From Planctomycetota bacterium (lineage in GTDB: Bacteria; Planctomycetota; B15-G4; SIAN01), in assembly GCA_028289345.1 (NCBI GenBank), contig JANQQL010000050.1:452370-516369 (forward strand): a stretch of DNA of 64,000 nucleotides. Direction: 5' to 3'. Numbering within the stretch: the stretch's first letter is position 1; the number at the start of each line of letters is the position of its first letter. This document shows positions 27,501 to 34,848 of the stretch, piece by piece. The translations under genes and the position numbers were made by a program. The notes beneath the pieces are model-generated. The model was not told the origin of the DNA, did not search any database, and saw nothing but the letters and a program-made list of their open reading frames with translations.

Positions 27501-30500
27501 CACGCCTACGACAACCTCGGCCGGAAAACGGCGACGGCCCTTTTCGACTCTACGGCGAGCATCAGCGTCTTGTCGGATGATCCGACTACAGAGACGAGCA
27601 ACCGCCTGGCTTTGAGTCAGACTTTCTATGACGAGCGAGGCCAGATCTGGAAGTCCCAGACCCACAAGATCGACGCTTCCGACGGCTCGGACGACGACCA
27701 TCTGCCGGTCAATCGCTGGTACGACGCGACCGGGCGACTGGTAAAGCAAGACGGCCGCATCCTCGAGAAGTTTCAATTCGACCGCATCGGTCGGACCACA
27801 CACCACTTCACTTTGGCGAGTGACAACGACACATCTTACGGTGACGCCGCCGACGTGGTGGGAGACATTGTGCTGGAGGAGCGTCAACTGGTCTATGACC
27901 CCGACGACGGCGAGGTGGTGCTTTCGGCGACGATCGAGCGGTACCACGATGACTTTGGCACAGGGGAAACCACTGGTGCTCTGGACACCAATGGCGACGG
28001 CGATGCGCTCAAGTTGACCGCGGCGAATCTGAAAGGACGCGTGCAGATCCACGCTTTCTGGAACGGCTTGTTGGGGGTGACCGACTCCGTGGCTTACGGC
28101 ACCCACGGGGGCTCGGACCTGGACCGGGATGGGCTTTCGGTGCCCGCTCGCTCGGACACCAAGCTTCGGACCAGCTACGAGTACAACTCCGCCGGGTCTC
28201 TGGAACAGACCACCGACCCCTTGGGAATCGTCGCGTACCAGGAGTACGACGGCGTGGGTCGCATGACCAAGCGGGTCGAAAACTACAATGCTTCCGTCAA
28301 TGGTGGCAACCCCTCGGGAAGCGATGACAACCGGACGCTCCTCTACGCCTACACCGATGGTCTGATGACCAGCGTCACCGCCGATCTTCCGAGTGGGGAA
28401 ACGGACCAGGTGACGACTTACACATACGGGACGACCAAAGGTGTCAGCGCCGGAGATTCGTCGGTGGCGACCGGCCATCTTCTCCAGGAAGTGGAGTATC
28501 CCGACTCTGTCTCATCAAGCGACGTGGTGTCGTTTGCCTACAACGCCCAAGAAGAGTTGGTCTGGAAGAAGGATCAGGAAGGCAATGTCCTCGAGACGGA
28601 CTATGACGACCGAGGGAGAGGCACTCATCGGCGGGTCACGACTTTGGCGAGCGGCTTCGATGGACGAGTGCGTCGGATCTCCCGCACCTATTCGAACCTC
28701 GGTCGGCCGGAGCTGGTGACCCAGTACGACCACGCCACGGTCGGAAGCGGGAGCGCCGTGGACGAAATGAAGTACACCTTCGATGACTGGGGGATGCCGG
28801 AAAAGCTCGAGCAGGACCTCGATTCGACGGTGGGGGCGAGCCCGGTCAATGACCACGAGGTCAGCTACACCCATGAAAAGAACACTTCGGGTTGGAACGT
28901 CCTTCGGCGCAAGTCCATGACGCTGCCGAGCGGGACGTCGATTCAGTACCAGTATACGAGCTTCCAAGGGCGTCACGACAGTGAGGCGAGTCGAGTGAGC
29001 ACCCTGAAGAAGGGCGCGGTGACGCTCGCGAAGTACCGCTACTTGGGAGTCGCCGATCTGGTCGGAGTGCTCCATCCCGAACCGGATGTCCGCTCCCTCC
29101 AGCACGGCACGGCTTCTGGGAGCTACCCGGATCTCGATCGGTTCAATCGCGTGGTGACCTCTCGGTGGACGAAGAATCTCTCAACGGACCGCGACTTCCA
29201 TGAAGTGGACGTGCAATACGATCGGAACTCCAACGTCACCGGCACGACCGACGACATCCAGGACACCTGGGATCTTTCCTACAGCCTCGACGACCTGAAT
29301 CGCCTGACTCAGAGCGTGCGGGACAACACGGATCAGACCGACTGGACCCTGGATCACATCGGGAACTGGAGTCTCTATCAGGTCGATTCCAATGGGGACG
29401 GGGACTACCTCGATGCGGGAGAGCTGGAGGACAGCCGGACTTTCAACACGGCCAACGAGCTGTTGGCGCGTGACACGGACAATAACGGGACGGATGACTA
29501 CACGGCAGCCTACGACTCGGTCGGCAATCTAGAAGACGACGGGGAGCACTACCGCTACCAATACGATGCCTTCGGTCGCTTGGTGAAGATCGTGACCTCC
29601 GACGTCAACGAAGACCTGGTCGCCGAGTACGAATACAACGGGCTGGGCCAATGCATCCGATCCCACTCCGACGTGGATGACGACGGAGACGTCGACAGCA
29701 GTGACCCTTGGTACGAGATGGTGTACGACCACGCCTGGCGGCACGTGGCCACCTACCGGTCTGGAGACTCTGATCCCAAAGAAGAATTCGTCCCGCATCA
29801 GGCCGGGCTCGAGGGACTTGGCGGGTCTTCTTCGATCCACCACGTGATGTGTCGCTACCGGGACGCCAACACGGCATGGACGGCGGCATCCGATGGCACC
29901 CTCGAAGAAACCCGGTACCTCTGTCAAAACTGGCGCGGCGACGTGGTCGCCGTGGTAGACGACGGCGGAGAGCTTTGGGAGTGGGTGAAGTATTCGCCCT
30001 ACGGCATCCCGTTTGGGATTCCGCGGGGAGATCTCGATGAAGATGGCGACACGGACAGCAGCGATGAAAGCGCCATCCAAGCCATCATCGACGCCTCCGG
30101 CTACGACGTCGAAGCCGACCTTGACCTCGACGGCAACGTCGACGCCAATGACAAGAGCGCCGCGCAAAGCTACTCCGGGAGCTTGGGCGCCGGCGTGCTC
30201 AGCGGTCTCGGAAACCGACGGGGCTATGCCGGATATCGACTCGACGATCACCTCGCCGGAACCCACTACGACGTCCGAAATCGGCGGCTCTTGGCGCACC
30301 TGGGTATGTGGGGAAGGCGAGATCCGCTAGGGAATGTCGATGGGCAGAACGTCGCCATCCCATCGCAATCGACAGCTCCTGTGGGACGGTCGGGAGGGAG
30401 GGATCACCACTCGGGACATCATTGTTTAATCATGATGTCCGAGCAATCAGCGACATCTCCGGAAGAGCAACTGGACAATTGCGGACCGCTGGTGTGGTGG

Positions 30501-31040
30501 TTGGCTTCTGGTCCATTGCCTGGTGGAGCCCCGAGTTCTGGCACAAGTCAGCCCGGCCTGCAGTCGTTCTGGCAGTACGCGTGGAATCCCAACCCGTCGA
30601 ACCCGGAGGACTTGCTGGATCGTCCGCCGTTTGGTGGAGCCCCGAGTTCTGGCACAAGTCAGCCCGGCCTGCAGTCGTTCTGGCAGAACGCGTGGAATCC
30701 CACCCCGTCGAACCCGGAGGACTTGCTGGATCGTCCACCGTTTGGTGGAGCCCCGAGTTCTGGCACAAGTCAACCCGGCTTGCAGTCGTTCTGGCAGAAC
30801 GCGTGGAATCCCAACCCGTCGAACCCCGAGGACTTGCTGGATCGTCCACCGTTTGGTGGAGCCCCGAGTTCTGGCACAAGTCAGCCCGGCTTGCAGTCGT
30901 TTTGGCGACATGCGTGGAATCCCAACCCGTCGAACCCCGAGGACTTGCTAGACCGTCCCCCGTTTGGTGGGGCCCCGAGTACGGGTCAGTCTCAACCGGG
31001 ATTGGCGAGCTTCTGGCGCTATCAACGTTGGAACCACTAA
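24558..31040 (+). CDS. Giant secreted RHS/YD-repeat protein with dockerin-like insert and C-terminal 37-aa tandem repeats
   Basis: A 2160-residue exported protein. The start is ATG 24558 with GGAG 6 bases upstream; the frame is open 81 codons further but without a start context. Signal peptide about 13-31. Dozens of YD-type repeats (such as FDRIGRTTHHF, YEYNSAGSLEQTTDPLG, YEYNGLGQCIRS) form the RHS shell. Asp-rich dockerin-like loops occur at about 1705 (DVDDDGDVDSSD) and 1824-1880 (DLDEDGDTDSSDESAI and DLDLDGNVDANDKSAA), the latter inserted inside the closing RHS core between YSPYGIPFG and GYAGYRLDD. The core ends at RRDPLG (about 1922). Instead of a recognisable toxin, a 65-residue linker leads to five tandem 37-residue Pro/Trp/Asn-rich repeats up to the stop. 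Codon use matches its neighbours. Confidence 0.93.
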   Translation: MVSCKHLSPVRETLVLSFLATLSIAPESWGQTDPILEVNDDTLTSYALTTKSRRHDLSPQVSQRGVGLDGAARGFSAFGMSLNGNPFSPGIPATHRVAGVNLATGAPLVWDVDLSLPSKGPDWIIGRSFNCRQEDSSGHHNSDGPQGRNWFQTSLPEIDLFEHATDADKDVLYLFYGADRFVEFRRVDISPGTSDTFRATNGAAGIVLREDGAAGEPDTFTYTDQKGTEYVFFGFDTDSNPSEGQLWKVNDAAGHVAFVGDSSTGSTAISQGFDGSGRTTKAYDASDRRFTYSYSSGQITQVVAETKSGGTWASPSGVTEVGKVEYTYYSESDDHGRPGDLRTVKITIPQSDSGVSLTKQKYYRYWDDPATEGNDHDLRLVLHFEGLREYDWLDSTFDDDFLTATDLDLKPYASHWYEYDSDHRVIKSWRHGQCGCSGATSGEHEFEYETNSSYSDGAGYDQTWSTRTVVQRPDGSYATHYFDEVGQPLSMVITDADPDNTSPAPATWATKVVRGTGGVVTDIHTPANVTGYTHSSGSMTTSSSVGLVWTYPVLSSGATSGFASDRKYKEGTSGSAYFEESWTFATPSCSIGDSEVIRPLRASVREYPEAITSGTTGSHLWELAYEYQGASGRDQIVIQKVTETAPAVGSSSNGSGSSVTSSEFWNQDGTLAFEKDAEGIIDYHEYTDGLRTALVEDADTSKTGAGEVFEGVTIPSGFSSSGTPLHWVTSFTHDAQGRLDETVLPGGETKKNYYSKLQDERGVQLTFNDYESSPSTKFYGPVDYRVRNHASLDVVVGLVGLTNNETTTALSSHIDETDSDPIAALGIGSLESLTVIVTDESGGRSKESREYFSIPSSSPGTEGTHYDATTRGYDDRGNLTRVEAAHGTILRRKYDLHRRLIERWVGTNDSSWPDGATSGTDNLVKTESREYDSGNDGGNGHLTKITTYVEDSATNSREVSFSHDLRGRVLLETHPEAPHAFHAYDNLGRKTATALFDSTASISVLSDDPTTETSNRLALSQTFYDERGQIWKSQTHKIDASDGSDDDHLPVNRWYDATGRLVKQDGRILEKFQFDRIGRTTHHFTLASDNDTSYGDAADVVGDIVLEERQLVYDPDDGEVVLSATIERYHDDFGTGETTGALDTNGDGDALKLTAANLKGRVQIHAFWNGLLGVTDSVAYGTHGGSDLDRDGLSVPARSDTKLRTSYEYNSAGSLEQTTDPLGIVAYQEYDGVGRMTKRVENYNASVNGGNPSGSDDNRTLLYAYTDGLMTSVTADLPSGETDQVTTYTYGTTKGVSAGDSSVATGHLLQEVEYPDSVSSSDVVSFAYNAQEELVWKKDQEGNVLETDYDDRGRGTHRRVTTLASGFDGRVRRISRTYSNLGRPELVTQYDHATVGSGSAVDEMKYTFDDWGMPEKLEQDLDSTVGASPVNDHEVSYTHEKNTSGWNVLRRKSMTLPSGTSIQYQYTSFQGRHDSEASRVSTLKKGAVTLAKYRYLGVADLVGVLHPEPDVRSLQHGTASGSYPDLDRFNRVVTSRWTKNLSTDRDFHEVDVQYDRNSNVTGTTDDIQDTWDLSYSLDDLNRLTQSVRDNTDQTDWTLDHIGNWSLYQVDSNGDGDYLDAGELEDSRTFNTANELLARDTDNNGTDDYTAAYDSVGNLEDDGEHYRYQYDAFGRLVKIVTSDVNEDLVAEYEYNGLGQCIRSHSDVDDDGDVDSSDPWYEMVYDHAWRHVATYRSGDSDPKEEFVPHQAGLEGLGGSSSIHHVMCRYRDANTAWTAASDGTLEETRYLCQNWRGDVVAVVDDGGELWEWVKYSPYGIPFGIPRGDLDEDGDTDSSDESAIQAIIDASGYDVEADLDLDGNVDANDKSAAQSYSGSLGAGVLSGLGNRRGYAGYRLDDHLAGTHYDVRNRRLLAHLGMWGRRDPLGNVDGQNVAIPSQSTAPVGRSGGRDHHSGHHCLIMMSEQSATSPEEQLDNCGPLVWWLASGPLPGGAPSSGTSQPGLQSFWQYAWNPNPSNPEDLLDRPPFGGAPSSGTSQPGLQSFWQNAWNPTPSNPEDLLDRPPFGGAPSSGTSQPGLQSFWQNAWNPNPSNPEDLLDRPPFGGAPSSGTSQPGLQSFWRHAWNPNPSNPEDLLDRPPFGGAPSTGQSQPGLASFWRYQRWNH
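30522..31037 (+). repeat. Five tandem 111-bp (37-residue) coding repeats
   Basis: Units start at 30522, 30633, 30744, 30855 and 30966, exactly 111 bases apart. The encoded unit begins GGAPSSGTSQPGLQSFW, followed by AWNPNPSNPEDLLDRPPF. The first four copies differ by only a few bases, indicating recent duplication. The fifth is divergent and cut short by the stop (ends GLASFWRYQRWNH). Confidence 0.95.
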
Positions 31041-31194
31041 TTCGATTGGCTCAAGCTGTTCCGCGCTCTTGGCCCAGCCTCGTCCCGAAAAGGTCGGTTC
31101 GCGGGTGGCGACAGTCGATGCGAATTTGATCGCCGCGACCGGTGGCAACAGCGGGGGAGAGCTTCCTTAGGAAGCCCGGCTATTGTGAGGGGCG

Positions 31195-33249
31195 ATGGCC
31201 AAGCCTCTCGACGAATACCAACGCAAGCGGGACTTCCGCAACACGCCGGAGCCCCGCGGCCAAGTGCCGAAGACCGCCACCGGTGCGACCTTCGTGGTGC
31301 ACCGCCACGAGGCCCGTCGCCTGCATTACGACCTGCGACTGGAAATGGACGGAGTGCTGAAGAGTTGGGCGGTGCCGCGGGGTTTCTCATTCGTTCCGAA
31401 GGACAAGCGCCTGGCGGTTCGCACCGAAGACCACCCGATGCAGTACTACTCCTTCGAAGGCGTCATTCCCGCTGGACAGTACGGCGCGGGCACGATGACG
31501 ATTTGGGACCGCGGCGAATTCGCGGTGACCGGTCCTGGCGACGGCTTGCACGGCATTGAAGACGGCAAGCTGGAGTTCACCCTGACCGGGGACAAGCTAC
31601 GCGGCGAATGGCATCTGGTTCGCACCAACGCCGAAAAGAACGAGTGGCTGTTGTTCAAGGCGAGCGACTGTTACGCACGCAGCGCCGAAGAGCCGGGCAC
31701 GCCGTTCGACTTTCGAGCGGCGCCACCCGCCAAGTTCCCTCGCCGCCAGAAGTTCATGGAGCCGAAATCCACCCGGGCACCCTTCCGCGACGCCGAATGG
31801 CTGTTCGAAGTCGATCTACGCGGCAAGCGGGTCTGGATCGGCAAACGTGAGGGCTCGGTCCGGTTGGTGGATCGCGCGGGTCGCGACTGGGCGAGCCGAG
31901 TGCCGTCGGTGGTGGATGCGGTGAAGCGAGTTCGCGCCGAAGCCGCAGTGATGGACGGGGTCTTGCTGGCAATGGATGCGGGCGAGCGGCCCAGCGAGTC
32001 CGAGCTGGAGACGCGCTTGGAGACCGGCGGACAGGGCATCCAACTGTACGCCTTCGACTTGCTGCACTGCGATGGCCGGGATCTGCGAGGGTTGCCTCTG
32101 CGAGAGCGCAAGGGGGCGTTGACTTGGATCCTTCCCGGTTCGCCGGTTCTCCTTCCGGTCGATCATGTCGAAGGGGAAGGAGAGAAGCTTGCGGTGGTGG
32201 TCGCTTCCGGGGGACTGGCCGGCATCGTCGCCAAGCAAAGCGCGAGCAAGTATCGCGGCGGTCCTTCTTCCGAGTGGGTGGCCATCCGCACCGAAGCGCC
32301 GGCCAAGAAATCCAAGAGCGCGTCCTTGCGAGAGAGCTTGGGAGAACTCGACCAGGGCCAGGTCTCACAGGTCAAGTACACCAATTTACGCAAGGTGTTT
32401 TGGCCGAAGACGGGGCACACCAAGGGCGATTTGGTCCAGTACTACGAACGAATCGCCGAGACCCTGTTGCCGTACCTGCGCGATCGACCGCTGCACATGA
32501 ACCGCTTCCCGGACGGGGTCGGCGGCAAGTCCTTCTATCAAAAGGATGCTCCGGACCACGTGCCGGACTGGGTACCGATCGAATCGATCGCGTCTGGCGA
32601 CAAGAAGATCCGTTACATCGTTTGTGAGGATCGTTCGACGCTCGCCTACCTTGCCAATCTGGGGAGCATCGACCTGCATCCGTGGTTGTCGCGGCGAGCC
32701 AATTTGGAATCTCCCGATTGGGCAGTGATCGACCTGGATCCCAAGCAAGCGCCGTTCGACCACGTGATGCGGCTGGCGCGGACGGCGGGCAAGGTGCTCC
32801 GCGGCATCGGACTGCGACCGCTGTTGAAGACCTCGGGGGCGACCGGCCTGCACGTTTACATTCCGTTGCAGGAGGGGTACTCGTACGACCACGCGCGGAT
32901 GTTCTGCGAGGCGGTGGCGCGCTATCTGGTTCGGGAGCACCCGGACATCGCGACTGTCGAGCGGGTCGTGGGACAACGTGGGCGCCAAGTGTACGTGGAT
33001 TTCTTGCAGAACCGCCGAGGCCAGACCGTGGTCCCGCCTTACGTCGTGCGGCCACGGGAAGTTCCCAGCGTGTCCACGCCGCTCGATTGGGATGAGCTCT
33101 CCGGCCCCCTCGATCCGTCCCAGTTCACCATTCAGAACGTCCCTGAGCGTGTCGCACGCCAAGGAGACCTGTTCCAGGCAGCCCTCACCGATCGTCAGGA
33201 TCTGATGCCGGCGATCCAGGCCTTGCAGGATCTTTTGCAGGGACGCTAG
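31195..33249 (+). CDS. ligD: LigD-type NHEJ protein: phosphoesterase and polymerase with an inactivated ligase domain
   Basis: 684 residues in the order phosphoesterase (about 10-165), ligase-like (about 195-370), polymerase/primase (about 390-680). The 3'-phosphoesterase keeps HRHEARRLHYDLRLE and the later EDH. The polymerase keeps VIDLDP (Asp513, Asp515), KTSGATGLHVY and YVDFLQNRRGQT (Asp602). The middle domain has lost the adenylation machinery. Motif I reads EVDLRGKR where ExKxDGxR is expected, so the nucleophilic Lys is Asp207. The motif III Glu is gone (MDGVL), motif IV is AGIVAK and motif V is WVAIR. Ligation is therefore probably supplied by the separate ligase at 38875. It follows the RHS gene by 154 bases and stands alone on this strand. 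Confidence 0.93.
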   Translation: MAKPLDEYQRKRDFRNTPEPRGQVPKTATGATFVVHRHEARRLHYDLRLEMDGVLKSWAVPRGFSFVPKDKRLAVRTEDHPMQYYSFEGVIPAGQYGAGTMTIWDRGEFAVTGPGDGLHGIEDGKLEFTLTGDKLRGEWHLVRTNAEKNEWLLFKASDCYARSAEEPGTPFDFRAAPPAKFPRRQKFMEPKSTRAPFRDAEWLFEVDLRGKRVWIGKREGSVRLVDRAGRDWASRVPSVVDAVKRVRAEAAVMDGVLLAMDAGERPSESELETRLETGGQGIQLYAFDLLHCDGRDLRGLPLRERKGALTWILPGSPVLLPVDHVEGEGEKLAVVVASGGLAGIVAKQSASKYRGGPSSEWVAIRTEAPAKKSKSASLRESLGELDQGQVSQVKYTNLRKVFWPKTGHTKGDLVQYYERIAETLLPYLRDRPLHMNRFPDGVGGKSFYQKDAPDHVPDWVPIESIASGDKKIRYIVCEDRSTLAYLANLGSIDLHPWLSRRANLESPDWAVIDLDPKQAPFDHVMRLARTAGKVLRGIGLRPLLKTSGATGLHVYIPLQEGYSYDHARMFCEAVARYLVREHPDIATVERVVGQRGRQVYVDFLQNRRGQTVVPPYVVRPREVPSVSTPLDWDELSGPLDPSQFTIQNVPERVARQGDLFQAALTDRQDLMPAIQALQDLLQGR

Positions 33250-33385
33250 CAAGCCGGTGAAGAAGGCCGCGGATGGCTGGGGAGGGGCTCCGTCCAGCAA
33301 TCGGACCGGCGGGGAATCGGTGAGTTCGTCGAGGATTCGAAAACGAAGAGGGAGGCGAGAAGATCCGGTCGGGGGTCGAAGGACG
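33246..33385 (+). repeat. Dispersed intergenic repeat, copy B (after ligD)
   Basis: One of three imperfect copies of a roughly 145-base element. It begins at the ligD stop codon (GCTAGC) and runs in the same direction as the minus-strand copies at 39838 and 47684. Shared landmarks in order are GAAGGCCxCGGxTGG, GTCGAGGATTCGA and GAGAAGATCCGxTCGG. Short complementary arms around the TCGA(A/G) core can form a small stem in each copy. The reading frames across it are not protein-like. Confidence 0.65.
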
Positions 33386-33707
33386 TTTCCACCCGCCTGC
33401 GCGCGAGAGGCGGAACACCAAGCTCCAGAAGTGACCGGCGAACCGCGATCGGCCGAACCCTGTCTGTGAAAAAGGAGTCATCACCGCGTCGTTCACCGCA
33501 GGCCCGAGAAGGGGGTGGCGACCGTTCGCAAGACGTGCCGGAAAGCAGGCTGGAAAAGGCAGGCCCATTCCTCGCGGGCCTTTGGGGGTCGTCGGGCACA
33601 AGGGGCGGTGACTGGCGCGTGACCTCGAAGAAATCGACAGAATGAAGAAATCTTGAGTTTCCCCCAAACGGTGGGGCGTCGGGACGGATCCAAACGCGTG
33701 CTCGAGC
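33386..33707. other. Intergenic spacer upstream of the second ECF sigma gene
   Basis: About 320 bases without a supportable gene. A weak hairpin AGGCCC-N9-GGGCCT followed by three T lies at 33561-33584 and might end ligD transcripts. No promoter hexamers stand out before the ECF start at 33708; an autoregulated ECF-type promoter would not show sigma-70 boxes. Confidence 0.5.
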
Positions 33708-34271
33708 ATGAATGACGCAGAGGATCGGCACTTGTGGAAGGCGCTGAAGCGGGGCGATCGAGCCGCGTTCCGGACCTTCTATGGGCGAGTCGAAACTCGC
33801 GCGCTGCGATTGGGCGAGCACCTCTTGGGGAGTCGTCAAGATGCCGAGGACGCGGTTCAAGAAGCGTTCGTGGCGCTGTATCGAACGGTCGCCCGGTTTC
33901 GTGGCGAGTCCTCCTTGGAAACTTGGTTCTTTCGGATCCTGGTAAACGTTTGCCACAAGGCCCGTCGTTCCCGTGCAAGTCGTGCTCGGGAGACGGAGCT
34001 GGACGAAGAACCCGCAGTCCACGACCGGGAACCGGTGGGAGAAGCCGCCCGCTTGCTCGATCACGAGATCCGGGGATTGCCCATGCAGCAGAGATTGGTG
34101 TTCTTGCTGAGTGAAGTGGAGCGATGGTCCCGCAGCGAGGTTTGCCAGACGTTGAACCTGAATCCTGGCACGGTGCGGTACCACTTGTTCCAAGCTCGAC
34201 GAACTTTGCGGCATCGACTTCGCCACTACTTTCAAGAGCGGGTCGCCGCCAACGGGAAGGCCAAGAGATGA
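33708..34271 (+). CDS. ECF sigma factor, first gene of an envelope-type trio
   Basis: A 187-residue ECF sigma factor. Region 2: GDRAAFRTFYGRVETRALRLGEHLLGS, then DAEDAVQEAFVALYRTVARFRGESSLETWFFRI, typical of the RpoE/SigW type. Region 4: LPMQQRLVFLLSEVERWSRSEVCQTLNLNPGTVRYHLFQARRTLR. ATG 33708 gives the expected N-terminus. The next gene encodes a single-pass membrane protein, the usual place for its anti-sigma factor. Confidence 0.93.
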   Translation: MNDAEDRHLWKALKRGDRAAFRTFYGRVETRALRLGEHLLGSRQDAEDAVQEAFVALYRTVARFRGESSLETWFFRILVNVCHKARRSRASRARETELDEEPAVHDREPVGEAARLLDHEIRGLPMQQRLVFLLSEVERWSRSEVCQTLNLNPGTVRYHLFQARRTLRHRLRHYFQERVAANGKAKR

Positions 34272-34320
34272 TTTGCGGCCCAAGACGTTTCGCGAGAGAC
34301 GGCCAACGGAAGACCGACCG

Positions 34321-34848
34321 ATGAATCGGGACGAACGAAGTCTCTCTCGGGTTTGTTCTGAGCTGGCGGCTTCTTCGTGTCGCGGGCTCGATTCGGGGGC
34401 GACGGAGTCCCAAGCTTTGTGGGACCGCATCGACGCCCGTCTGCAGGTGGAATCCGGACGACGACGCCGGCGCGTGGCGGGCAAGCTCGTGGCGGGAGTG
34501 GCCGGCGCACTGCTGCTTGCCACAGCCGTCTTTCACCGGGCCACCGGGACAACCGACGAAGGCTCGTCTCTGCTGCTGGACGCGGAGCAGCTCGCGGCGG
34601 TCTCCCAAGAACAGCGGCAGCTGGAGCGAGAGCTCGACGAGTGGCAGGAGCTTCTTCTCCAAGGAGACCCGTCTCGCGTCGATGCGCCGCGCCTGTATGG
34701 CCAACTCTCCTTCGTTGACTCGAATATCGAGGCGTGCCAGATCGCATCCCAACACAACCGGGGCAATCCGGAGGTGAGGCGCTCCCTGCTGAACGCCTAT
34801 CGGACCAAACTCCATCTACTCAAGGAACTCCTGGGAGATCCCTCATGA
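34321..34848 (+). CDS. Single-pass membrane protein, probable anti-sigma factor
   Basis: 175 residues: a cytoplasmic N-terminus of about 45 residues with one cysteine pair region (CSELAASSC), a membrane helix about 47-69 (LVAGVAGALLLATAVF), then an extracytoplasmic helical part with a probable coiled coil (LLDAEQLAAVSQEQRQLERELDEWQELLLQ). No zinc anti-sigma HxxxCxxC motif is visible, so the anti-sigma role rests on position and topology. ATG 34321 has GGAAGA 6 bases upstream. Its stop overlaps the next start (ATGA). Confidence 0.72.
   Translation: MNRDERSLSRVCSELAASSCRGLDSGATESQALWDRIDARLQVESGRRRRRVAGKLVAGVAGALLLATAVFHRATGTTDEGSSLLLDAEQLAAVSQEQRQLERELDEWQELLLQGDPSRVDAPRLYGQLSFVDSNIEACQIASQHNRGNPEVRRSLLNAYRTKLHLLKELLGDPS

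Noticed and set aside
24393..30299. Long open frames on the minus strand across the RHS gene (up to about 400 codons)
   Set aside because: They mirror the high third-position GC of the RHS gene, lack ribosome sites and family motifs, and change frame repeatedly, so they are shadows.
30522..31037. CRISPR-like direct repeats
   Set aside because: The units are contiguous, 111 bases, without spacers, and encode a regular peptide in frame with the RHS protein.
30308..31129. Open frames in other phases through the 111-bp repeats
   Set aside because: The unit length is a multiple of three, so a repeat open in one copy is open in all. The proteins have no independent start context.
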